DNA of 7,110 nt from Actinomycetes bacterium (lineage in GTDB: Bacteria; Actinomycetota; Actinomycetes; Propionibacteriales; Nocardioidaceae): NCBI GenBank assembly GCA_023252095.1, contig JAHEXN010000186.1, positions 1 to 7,110 on the forward strand. Reading direction: 5' to 3'. Both the position numbers and the translations under genes were made by a program. The notes beneath the pieces were generated by a model that was not told the DNA's origin, ran no database searches, and saw nothing but the letters and a program-made list of their open reading frames with translations. Below, piece by piece: positions 1 to 6,358 of the stretch (position 1 is its first letter; every line of letters starts with the position of its first letter).

Positions 1-314
1 GCGACCTTGCCGCTGCCGATGTACGTGGCGGGGTCGGGCCGCGAGCGACGCTGGATGATCGCGTCGAGCACCTCGGACCCGGCGGTCTCGGCCAGGAGCT
101 TGAGCTCGGCCAACGAGTTCTCGGCGTCCTCGGCGCTTCCCTCGGTCCACACGCCCACGAGCACGACCCGCTCGAGACGCAGCTGCCGGTACTCGACCTC
201 GCTGATGTCCTCGAGCTCGGTGCGCAGTCCCGCGACGCGGCGCAGCGACTGGCGCTCGGAGAGCTCCTGGCCGATCTCGTCCTCGACGGGGTGCTCGGTC
301 TCGGTGCCGCTCAT
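1..314 (-). CDS. hflX: HflX GTPase, N-terminal part (runs off the left edge)
   Basis: This reading frame begins with ATG at 314 and stays open to the window edge, giving 104 complete codons. Residues about 49-104 match the start of the N-terminal nucleotide-binding domain of HflX: ERVVLVGVWTEG (48-59), then AEDAENSLAELKLLAETAG (61-79), then DPATYIGSGK (94-103). The first 45 residues are an acidic, variable extension, common in actinobacterial HflX. HflX is a ribosome-binding GTPase that splits stalled or hibernating ribosomes. Its G domain would lie beyond the edge, so the GTP motifs cannot be seen. The start overlaps the dapF stop as ATGA, which supports both this start and translational coupling. 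The miaA-dapF-hflX order is common in actinobacteria and supports the call. The assignment is firm; only completeness is unknown. Confidence 0.9.
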   Translation of the reverse strand, partial: MSGTETEHPVEDEIGQELSERQSLRRVAGLRTELEDISEVEYRQLRLERVVLVGVWTEGSAEDAENSLAELKLLAETAGSEVLDAIIQRRSRPDPATYIGSGKV

Positions 315-1156
315 GCGCGCCACTCCATCTCGCCCGCAGCCACGACGACCGCCGGGCCCTCCAGGACGAGGTGGTCGTCGGCGGTCCACTCGACGTGCAG
401 GGTGCCGCCGGGCACGTCGACGCGGTAGCGCACCGGGGCGTCGGGCGTGGGCCGGGCCCCGTCGGCGAGTGCCGTGGCGATGCCGACGGCGCAGGCACCC
501 GTGCCGCACGACCGGGTCTCGCCGGATCCGCGCTCGTGCACGCGCATCGCGACGTGGCGATCGCCGACCCGCTCGACGAACTCGATGTTGACGCCGTCCG
601 GGTAGACGGCGGCGTCGTAGCCGGGCTGCTCGAGCAGCGGACCCGCATCTGCGACCGCGTCGACGAAGGCGACGGCGTGCGGGTTGCCGGTGTGGATCTC
701 GCGTGCCTTCCAGGCGTGGTCGCCCACCGTGATCTCAGAGACGTCGCCTGCGACGAACGGCCCCATGTCGACCCGGAGGTCCTCGCCGGCGACCGTGACG
801 ACCTTGACGCCGTCGCGGGTGCCGACCCGCACCGGGGCACCGGACTCGACGAGACCCTCCTCGAGCAGGTGACGGGCGAAGACGCGCACGCCGTTGCCGC
901 ACATCTCGCTGGTCGAGCCGTCCGCGTTGCGGTAGTCCATGAACCACTCCGCACCCGACAGATCCAGGCTCGGGTCGACCTCGATCGCAGCAGTGCGGAC
1001 GACCCGGAGGACGCCGTCGGCGCCGATCCCCCGGTGTCGGTCGCACAGGCCGGCCACGAGCGCCGGGGCGAGATCGCCGAGCACCTGGCCGTCGTGGTCG
1101 GGCAGCAGCACGAAGTCGTTCTCCGTGCCGTGTCCCTTGAGCCAGGTCAGATGCAT
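311..1156 (-). CDS. dapF: Diaminopimelate epimerase
   Basis: The 281-aa product is the usual length for DapF, the cytoplasmic PLP-independent enzyme that interconverts LL- and meso-diaminopimelate for lysine and peptidoglycan synthesis. Family hallmarks are visible: KGHGTENDF at residues 7-15, the first active-site loop SEMCGNGVR with catalytic Cys86, HTGNPHAV at 155-162, PDGVNIEF at 186-193, and the second loop GSGETRSCGTGA with catalytic Cys217. Both cysteines of the two-base mechanism are present, so the enzyme should be active. The ATG at 1156 gives the family N-terminus exactly; only a weak GGGCGG-like sequence precedes it, 9 nt after the miaA stop, so coupling to miaA is plausible. The gene ends in an ATGA overlap with hflX. 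No truncation or missing residue was seen. Confidence 0.97.
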   Translation of the reverse strand: MHLTWLKGHGTENDFVLLPDHDGQVLGDLAPALVAGLCDRHRGIGADGVLRVVRTAAIEVDPSLDLSGAEWFMDYRNADGSTSEMCGNGVRVFARHLLEEGLVESGAPVRVGTRDGVKVVTVAGEDLRVDMGPFVAGDVSEITVGDHAWKAREIHTGNPHAVAFVDAVADAGPLLEQPGYDAAVYPDGVNIEFVERVGDRHVAMRVHERGSGETRSCGTGACAVGIATALADGARPTPDAPVRYRVDVPGGTLHVEWTADDHLVLEGPAVVVAAGEMEWRA

Positions 1157-1165
1157 CCGCCCAGT

Positions 1166-2092
1166 CTAGGCCGGGGGGTGTGGTGACGACGCGGCGGCGA
1201 GCGCACGGTCCACGAGGTCCGGGGCGTCGTGCGGCAGCCACGTCACCCGGGGGTCCTTGCCGAACAGGCGTTCCTGGCGTCGGGCGAAGCGCTGGGTCCC
1301 CAGCACCGTGCGAGCCCGCGCCTCTTGCTCGTCGATCCGCCCCGCCAGGAGGTCGAGGACCTCGGCGTACCCCAGCGCGCGCGACGCGGTCGGCGACTCC
1401 GCGAGCCCACGAGCGGCCAGCGCCCGCACCTCGTCGACGAGCCCCGCCGACCACATGGCCTCCACGCGGGCGGCGAGGCGTACGTCGAGCACGTCGCGAT
1501 CGGCGGTCAGGCCCACGATCGCGACGGGTCCGACGACCGACGCGTACGGCGGCATGTGCGCGCGGAACGGCTGGCCCGTGAGCTCGACGACCTCGAGCGC
1601 CCGGACGATCCGACGAGCGTTCGACGGCAGGATCTGCGCGGCGGCCGCAGGATCGCGCTCGGCCAGCTCCCGGTGAAGGGCGGGCGACCCGATCTGCTCG
1701 AGTCGACGGGCCCAGCGCGCGCGGACCTCGGGATCGGTGCCCGGGAAGTCGAGGTCGTCGAGCACGGCGCGCACGTACAACGACGACCCGCCCACCACGA
1801 CCGGCACGACCCCACGGTCGCGGCAGTCGTCGACGGCCCGCCGCGCAGCGGTCTGGAACTGGGCGACCGAAGCGGCCTCCGCGAGGTCGAGCACGTCGAC
1901 GAGGTGGTGAGGGACGCCGCGACGGTCGTCGACCGGAGTCTTGGCGGTACCGATGTCCATGTCGCGGTACAGCTGGTAGGCGTCGGTGCTGATGACCTCG
2001 CCGCCGAGGCGCAGGGCCAGCTCGATCGCCAGGTCGGACTTGCCGACGCCGGTCGGACCCACCACGGCCACGACGTGCTCGACCCGTCCCAT
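1166..2092 (-). CDS. miaA: tRNA dimethylallyltransferase (A37 isopentenylation)
   Basis: The 308-aa product is full length for MiaA, which transfers a dimethylallyl group to N6 of A37 in tRNAs reading UNN codons. Visible motifs are the P-loop GPTGVGKS (12-19), STDAYQLYRDMDIGTAKT (35-52) with the conserved Asp37 and the DIGTAK block, VVVGGSSLYVRA (98-109), SRALGYAEV (237-245) and the C-terminal RFARRQERLF (268-277). Two details differ from what I recall as common: DAYQ in place of the usual DSxQ or DAMQ, and RLFGKD where most members have a WFR-type sequence. Both look like lineage variation. The ATG at 2092 is chosen because a GCGAGG sequence sits 8 nt upstream and the P-loop falls at the usual distance from the N-terminus. 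It lies 25 nt after the dioxygenase-like gene and 9 nt before dapF. Confidence 0.96.
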   Translation of the reverse strand: MGRVEHVVAVVGPTGVGKSDLAIELALRLGGEVISTDAYQLYRDMDIGTAKTPVDDRRGVPHHLVDVLDLAEAASVAQFQTAARRAVDDCRDRGVVPVVVGGSSLYVRAVLDDLDFPGTDPEVRARWARRLEQIGSPALHRELAERDPAAAAQILPSNARRIVRALEVVELTGQPFRAHMPPYASVVGPVAIVGLTADRDVLDVRLAARVEAMWSAGLVDEVRALAARGLAESPTASRALGYAEVLDLLAGRIDEQEARARTVLGTQRFARRQERLFGKDPRVTWLPHDAPDLVDRALAAASSPHPPA

Positions 2093-2100
2093 GGCGCCAT

Positions 2101-2106
2101 CCTCGC
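2101..2106 (-). promoter_or_regulatory. Ribosome binding site of miaA
   Basis: On the minus strand GCGAGG (2106 to 2101) lies 8 nt before the ATG at 2092. A second ATG (2100-2098) lies between them but is out of frame, so this site selects the 2092 start. Confidence 0.55.
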
Positions 2107-2117
2107 ACCAGGCTCGA

Positions 2118-2762
2118 TCAGTCGGCCGGGCCGTCCCACGCCCATCGCGCGACCCACAGACCGACCCCGAGAGGGGCCCCGCTGTAGGCGAGCTCAGCCG
2201 TCACGTGACGCCCTGCGGCGGTGTCGCGCAGCCACTTCAGGGCCGAGATCCCAGCGATCAGCAGCTCGGCGACCACGGTCTCGTCCAGCTCGGCCAGGAC
2301 CTGGAGATCAGCGGTCTCCAGCGCCGCTGCCAGCCGGGCGTCGATCCCCTCGGCGCGGGCGTCGAGGTGCCCGGGAGCGCGCTCCGAGCGGCACGCGGTG
2401 CCGTCGGCGACCACGAGCACGACGTCACCGTCCTCCAGCTCGACCGCTGCCGGCGGGACGTACGTGCGCGGGCCGTCCCAACCAGCCTCGTCGAGCAGCC
2501 ACGCTGCGCTGGCGTACGCGACCGGGAGCGATCGGCTCCCGGCGGGCACCCCGGCGAGACCGTACCCGCGCAGGTCGAGGGTCCACGTCTCGTCCGCCCC
2601 GTGGGGCGCGTCCGCCACGACCACGACGCGTCCCGTCAGACCGACGACCAGGTCCCGCACGGCGGAGCCGGCTGCGGCACGGACCTCGTCGAGCTCCGGG
2701 GTCCGGCCCGACAGCGCGGGCACGAGGGCGGGCGACGCGGGCACGATCACGGCGGAGGGCAC
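2118..2762 (-). CDS. Class III extradiol dioxygenase (LigB)-like protein, probably non-catalytic
   Basis: The 214-aa product resembles the short LigB-like proteins often encoded just before miaA in actinobacteria. Supporting segments are the N-terminal strand and PALVP turn (11-15), VVLVVADGTACRSERAPGHL (114-133) with DARAEGIDARLAAAL just after, ELLIAGISALKWL (166-178) and the end AYSGAPLGVGLWVARW (192-207). Members of the wider family usually start with a CPHPPLLVP-like motif whose histidine is a metal ligand. Here the same place reads VPASPALVP, with Ala9 where the histidine is expected, so dioxygenase activity is doubtful. The start is GTG at 2762; an internal later start would lose the N-terminal strand. 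TAGG 8 nt upstream may be a weak ribosome site or part of a -10 element. It is first in the miaA-dapF-hflX operon. Its biological role is unknown to me; the family call is by remembered similarity. Confidence 0.75.
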   Translation of the reverse strand: MPSAVIVPASPALVPALSGRTPELDEVRAAAGSAVRDLVVGLTGRVVVVADAPHGADETWTLDLRGYGLAGVPAGSRSLPVAYASAAWLLDEAGWDGPRTYVPPAAVELEDGDVVLVVADGTACRSERAPGHLDARAEGIDARLAAALETADLQVLAELDETVVAELLIAGISALKWLRDTAAGRHVTAELAYSGAPLGVGLWVARWAWDGPAD

Positions 2763-2818
2763 CGCGCGAGCCTAGCCATCCCGTCCCCGAGCGACCGGTG
2801 ACGTGACACGATGTCCCC
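2763..2818. promoter_or_regulatory. Divergent intergenic promoter region
   Basis: These 56 bp separate two divergently read GTG-start genes and must hold promoters for both unless transcription comes from farther away. On the plus strand CACGAT (2807-2812) ends 6 nt before the GTG at 2819. On the minus strand TAGGCT (2774 to 2769) ends 6 nt before the GTG at 2762. Both resemble the loose actinobacterial -10 TAnnnT and would place transcription starts at or next to the start codons, giving leaderless mRNAs. No convincing -35 hexamer is seen on either side, and the minus-strand motif overlaps a possible weak Shine-Dalgarno, so this is tentative. Confidence 0.3.
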
Positions 2819-3394
2819 GTGGTCGACCCGTTGCCGCCCTATCCGCCTGCGCTCGACGCCTGGCGATTCCCACCTCCGCCGGTGTCGCGCCGCTGGCTCT
2901 GGGTCGCGATCGGTTCCGGCGCTGCTGCCACCGTCGCGATCGTCGCCCTGGTCACGAGCCTGGTCGTCGCCGGGTCCTCCGACCTGCGGGCGTCGATCGA
3001 CGACCCGGAGATCATCGACGCGATCGACGCGGGGTGCGAGACGCTCGCCGCCGGGGTCGAGCCCGTCTCGGTCGACGGACTTGCCGTCGACCGCCCCGGC
3101 CGCATCGAGGCCCAGACGTCGGTGGTGCGCGAGGTCGTCGCGACCTGGCGGGGCCTCGACGCCGATCTGCGCGCCTCGGACGAGCCCTTCGACGACTGGC
3201 TCGACGACTGGGACCGTCTCGTCGAGGCTCGCGACGCCTACGTCGCGGATCTCCAGAGCAACCCGAACGCCCTGTTCGAGGAGCCCGAGGTCGACGGCGA
3301 GCCCATCGTCGACCGCATGGATGCCGTCATGACCGGCTGCCCGGTGCCGGACACCCTGCTGCACCCCGACGAGGGCATCGCCCGACGCGCCTGA
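2819..3394 (+). CDS. Single-pass membrane protein of unknown function
   Basis: I cannot name this 191-aa protein. It has a short proline-rich N-terminus (residues 4-22, including PLPPYPP and PPPPV), a basic RRW stop (24-26) and one hydrophobic segment at about 27-51. An acidic, mostly helical domain of about 140 residues follows. The proline/basic start and absence of a lipobox suggest an N-in anchor with the C-terminal domain outside the membrane. That domain has only two cysteines, Cys73 and Cys174, which could form a disulfide. Its middle (WLDDWDRLVEARDAYVADL, 127-145) looks like an amphipathic helix. I recall similar anchored proteins in actinobacterial miaB/miaA neighbourhoods, but this is not verified. 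GTG at 2819 is chosen because it retains the whole proline-rich segment; no Shine-Dalgarno is present and the mRNA may be leaderless. Overlapping frames lack such protein-like features. Confidence 0.75.
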   Translation: MVDPLPPYPPALDAWRFPPPPVSRRWLWVAIGSGAAATVAIVALVTSLVVAGSSDLRASIDDPEIIDAIDAGCETLAAGVEPVSVDGLAVDRPGRIEAQTSVVREVVATWRGLDADLRASDEPFDDWLDDWDRLVEARDAYVADLQSNPNALFEEPEVDGEPIVDRMDAVMTGCPVPDTLLHPDEGIARRA

Positions 3395-3434
3395 GGACGA
3401 CCCGCGTGTGATCCAGCCGACACCCCCATCCCGT

Positions 3435-3456
3435 TTGGATACATTGACGTATCCAA
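3435..3456. promoter_or_regulatory. Perfect 22-bp inverted-repeat operator, probably TetR-type
   Basis: TTGGATAC (3435-3442), a 6-nt spacer ATTGAC, then GTATCCAA (3449-3456) form a perfect 8-bp palindrome. It is unusually A/T-rich for this DNA. It lies 22 nt before the GTG of the MMPL gene and overlaps the candidate -35 hexamer TTGACG (3444-3449), so a bound protein would block RNA polymerase. TetR-family repressors commonly control MMPL and YhgE exporters through operators of this size. The regulator gene is not in the window. Confidence 0.65.
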
Positions 3457-3478
3457 TACGAGATCGTACCGTCAACGC
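3444..3478 (+). promoter_or_regulatory. Candidate promoter of the MMPL/YhgE operon
   Basis: TTGACG (3444-3449) matches five of six -35 consensus bases. After a 17-nt spacer, TACCGT (3467-3472) gives a weak -10 matching T, A and final T. Transcription would then start near 3479, exactly at the GTG start codon, making a leaderless mRNA; no Shine-Dalgarno is found at a usable distance. TACGAG (3457-3462) is an alternative -10 that would pair with TTGGAT (3435-3440) at a 16-nt spacing. The rest of the 3395-3478 gap shows no hairpin terminator after the upstream gene. Confidence 0.45.
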
Positions 3479-6358
3479 GTGTCGACCTTTCTGTACGGCC
3501 TGGGCCGCTGGGCGTACGTCCACCATCGCCGTGTCGTCCTGCTGTGGGTCGCCGCGATCATCGCCGTGGGGGCCGCGGCGGCCGCGCTCGGTGATGGCAC
3601 CCGCAACTCCTTCGAGATCCCGGGCACCGAGTCCCAGGACGCGATCGACGCGCTCGATCGCACCTTCCCCGAGCTGAGCGGCGCGGGCGCAACCCTGGTG
3701 ATCGTGGCCCCCGAGGGCGAACGGGTCGACGACGCCCGCACGCAGCGACTCGTCGAGGCCGCGGTCGACGATATCCAGAAGATCGACAGCGTGACCGAGG
3801 TCGTCTCCCCCTTTGCCGACGGCAATGACGTCGGGATCTCCTCCGACCGCGAGGCCGCCCAGGTCCTGGTCCAGTTCGACGTCGGGCTGGAGGCGGTCGA
3901 TCCCTCCGCCAGGGACGAGCTGCTCGCCTCCTCGGCCGATCTCGACGAGGCGGGCTACACGACGGCCTTCGGTGGCGACGTCTTCACCAGCACGGGACCG
4001 CAGCTGTCGATCGTGGAGATCATCGGCGTCGTCGTCGCCTTCCTCGTGCTGTTCCTCATGTTCCGCTCGCTGCGGGCTGCCGTGATCCCGATCGTCACGG
4101 CCCTGGCGGGTGTCGTCGTGGCGGTCGGCCTCACGTTCGCCGCGACCGGGTTCGTCACGATCTCGAGCACGGCCCCGCTGCTGGCGCTGATGATCGGCCT
4201 CGCGGTCGGGATCGACGTCGCGCTCTTCATCGTGTCGCGCCACCGCGAGCTGTTGGGCGAGGGTGTCGAGCCCGACGAGGCAGCGGCACGCGCGACAGCC
4301 ACGGCCGGCTCGGCCGTCGTCTTCGCCGGCGTCACGGTCGTGATCGCCCTCGTGGGACTCAGCATCGCGCGCATCCCGTTCCTGACCGTCATGGGCATCG
4401 TGGCCGCGTTCGCGGTCGTCGTCGCCGTGGCGGTCGCACTGACCCTGCTGCCCGCGATGCTCGGCCGGGCCGGTGAGCGACTCGCGCCCGACCGCGAGCA
4501 CCCGCCCGGAGCGTTCTCGCGGCGCTGGGTCCAGGCCGTGATCCGGTTCCCGAAGACCGCGATCGTCCTGGTCGTGGTCGGTCTCGCGATCACGACGCTC
4601 CCGGCACCCGACCTGCGCCTGGCGCTGCCCACGAACGGGTCCGCGCCGCACGGCTCGACGCAGCGCGAGGCGTTCGACCTGGTCGACGAGCACTTCGGAC
4701 CCGGGTTCAACGGCCCCCTGCTGGTCACGGCCGATCTCATCACCTCGACCGACCCGCTCGGGGTCGTCGACGACATCACCGCCGACATCCGGCGGCTCGA
4801 CGGCGTCGCCGCGATCGGTCTCGCGACACCCAACCCCACGGGCGACACCGGGATCGTCCAGGTGTTCCCCACGTCCGGCCCCGACGCTGCGGCGACCCAC
4901 GACCTCGTCGACCGCCTCCGCGACCTCGCACCCGGCTGGGAGAAGGAGCACGGGGTCGGCGTGCAGGTCACGGGACTCACGGCTGGGGGCATCGACATCT
5001 CCGACCGGCTCGCATCGGCCCTGCTGCCGTTCGGGATTGTCGTCGTCGGCCTGTCGGTCCTGCTGCTGCTGATCGTGTTCCGCAGCGTCGTCGTGCCCCT
5101 CAAGGCCACGCTCGGCTTCCTGCTCTCGACCGGCACCGCCTTCGGTGCGGTGGTCGCCGTGTTCCAGTGGGGCTGGCTGGGCGAGGTGGTCAACCTCGAC
5201 TCCCCCGGGCCACTCATCAGCTTCCTGCCGATCATCCTGATGGCCGTCCTGTTCGGACTGTCGATGGACTACGAGGTCTTCCTCATGTCGCGCATGAAGG
5301 AGGAGTACCTCCGCACGGGCGACCCGCGGCGGGCCATCGTCGACGGCTTCGTGGGCAGCTCACGGGTCGTGACCGCCGCAGCGGTCATCATGCTCGCGGT
5401 CTTCGCCGCGTTCGTGCCCGACGGCGACCCCAACATCAAGCCCATCGCGTTCGCCCTCGCGATCGGCGTGTTCGTCGATGCGTTCCTGATCCGCATGCTG
5501 TTCGCGCCGGCAGTCCTGCAGCTCTTCGGCACCCGCTCGTGGGGGCTCCCGAAGCGGCTCGAGCGGACCTTGCCCCACATCGACGTCGAGGGCGAGGCGC
5601 TGCACCGCCGGGTCGAGCTGCAGAGCTGGCCGCGACGTGGCTCCACCGCCGCCGTCAGCGCCGCCGGCCTGACCACGACCGGTCCGCGGGGGCCGGTGTT
5701 CAACGACGTCGCGATCGACCTGCCGGAGCACGACTGGCTCGTCGTGCACGGCCCGAGCGGATCGGGCAAGACCGCACTGCTGCTGACGATCGCCGGACGC
5801 ATGGACTACGACCAGGGGCGCCTGCGGGTCAACGGCCACCTGCTGCCCCAGGAGGCCCGGGCGGTGCGCCGCTCCGTCGCCCTGGCCGAGATGGCCGGAC
5901 TCAACGAGCTGGACGTCAACCTCACGGTCGACCAGCACATCGCCGAGCGTCTCTCGATCCGTCGCTTCGGCCTCTGGGTCAGCCGCTCGCGGATCGCCCC
6001 GGTACGCCAGCAGCTCGACCGTGCGCTCGCCCACGCCCATGCCGTCCGCGGTGTTCCGCACGTGTCGGTCGAGGGCTCCACGCCCGTCGGACGACTCACG
6101 CCCCTGCAGCGCACGGTGCTGGGCGTCGTGCTCGCCCTTCAGGAGTCGCCGCGCATCGTGGTGCTCGACGGGGCCGACGACCTGCGCATCGGTGACGACC
6201 TGTCCCTGCTCTGGGACGCGCTCGATCACCTGCTCGAGGACACGGGGACCTCGCTCGTCGCGAGCGTCGTGTCCCCGAGCTCCGCGCCTCCACCGTCCGA
6301 CCGGGTCCACCTCGTGGAGCTCGACACCACCCGCACCCTCGACGAGCTGATGTTGTGA
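3479..6358 (+). CDS. MMPL/RND-family transporter fused to a degenerate ABC-type ATP-binding domain
   Basis: The 959-aa protein has two parts. Residues 1-704 are a full MMPL transporter: a family-typical start (FLYGLGRWAYVHHRRVVLLW, 4-23), a first membrane segment (about 19-37), an extracytoplasmic domain (about 40-175), helices 2-6 (about 177-327), helix 7 (about 360-376), a second outer domain (about 378-508) and helices 8-12 (about 513-682). The second proton-relay motif is intact (GLSMDY, Asp597-Tyr598); the first reads GIDV, Asp246-Val247. Residues about 727-953 resemble an ABC nucleotide-binding domain with Walker A GPSGSGKT (758-765) and IVVLDGADDL (893-902) as Walker B. The signature region reads RLTPLQRTV, no glutamate follows Asp897, and no switch histidine is seen. 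MMPL proteins export lipids or other hydrophobic compounds across the inner membrane using proton motive force; the substrate here is unknown. The stop overlaps the YhgE start (TGATG). The operator upstream suggests repression. Confidence 0.93.
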   Translation: MSTFLYGLGRWAYVHHRRVVLLWVAAIIAVGAAAAALGDGTRNSFEIPGTESQDAIDALDRTFPELSGAGATLVIVAPEGERVDDARTQRLVEAAVDDIQKIDSVTEVVSPFADGNDVGISSDREAAQVLVQFDVGLEAVDPSARDELLASSADLDEAGYTTAFGGDVFTSTGPQLSIVEIIGVVVAFLVLFLMFRSLRAAVIPIVTALAGVVVAVGLTFAATGFVTISSTAPLLALMIGLAVGIDVALFIVSRHRELLGEGVEPDEAAARATATAGSAVVFAGVTVVIALVGLSIARIPFLTVMGIVAAFAVVVAVAVALTLLPAMLGRAGERLAPDREHPPGAFSRRWVQAVIRFPKTAIVLVVVGLAITTLPAPDLRLALPTNGSAPHGSTQREAFDLVDEHFGPGFNGPLLVTADLITSTDPLGVVDDITADIRRLDGVAAIGLATPNPTGDTGIVQVFPTSGPDAAATHDLVDRLRDLAPGWEKEHGVGVQVTGLTAGGIDISDRLASALLPFGIVVVGLSVLLLLIVFRSVVVPLKATLGFLLSTGTAFGAVVAVFQWGWLGEVVNLDSPGPLISFLPIILMAVLFGLSMDYEVFLMSRMKEEYLRTGDPRRAIVDGFVGSSRVVTAAAVIMLAVFAAFVPDGDPNIKPIAFALAIGVFVDAFLIRMLFAPAVLQLFGTRSWGLPKRLERTLPHIDVEGEALHRRVELQSWPRRGSTAAVSAAGLTTTGPRGPVFNDVAIDLPEHDWLVVHGPSGSGKTALLLTIAGRMDYDQGRLRVNGHLLPQEARAVRRSVALAEMAGLNELDVNLTVDQHIAERLSIRRFGLWVSRSRIAPVRQQLDRALAHAHAVRGVPHVSVEGSTPVGRLTPLQRTVLGVVLALQESPRIVVLDGADDLRIGDDLSLLWDALDHLLEDTGTSLVASVVSPSSAPPPSDRVHLVELDTTRTLDELML

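Noticed and set aside
371..1186. Plus-strand frame opposite dapF
   Set aside because: It mirrors dapF codons and has no family motif, whereas DapF has both catalytic cysteines on the other strand.
735..2108. 457-codon minus-strand frame overlapping miaA and dapF
   Set aside because: The translation is dominated by Arg and Gly with no motif, while the shifted frame encodes MiaA and DapF with all hallmarks.
1229..2806. 525-codon plus-strand open frame opposite miaA and the dioxygenase-like gene
   Set aside because: Its second half is Arg/Pro/Ala-rich with no recognisable motif, and it lies opposite firmly identified genes. It results from high GC.
3395..3434. Possible terminator after the 191-aa protein gene
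   Set aside because: I found no stable hairpin or T-run in this stretch, so termination there is not supported.
2747..4951. 734-codon open frame on the minus strand across the unknown gene and the MMPL gene
   Set aside because: Its translation is low-complexity, rich in Asp, Arg, Gly and Gln with no domain or membrane segment, as expected from the complement of a GC-rich gene. The plus-strand frame holds clear MMPL motifs.
5167..6195. 342-codon plus-strand frame inside the MMPL-NBD gene
   Set aside because: Arg/Pro/His-rich out-of-frame reading of the MMPL and NBD coding sequence. It does not explain a separate gene at the fusion point.
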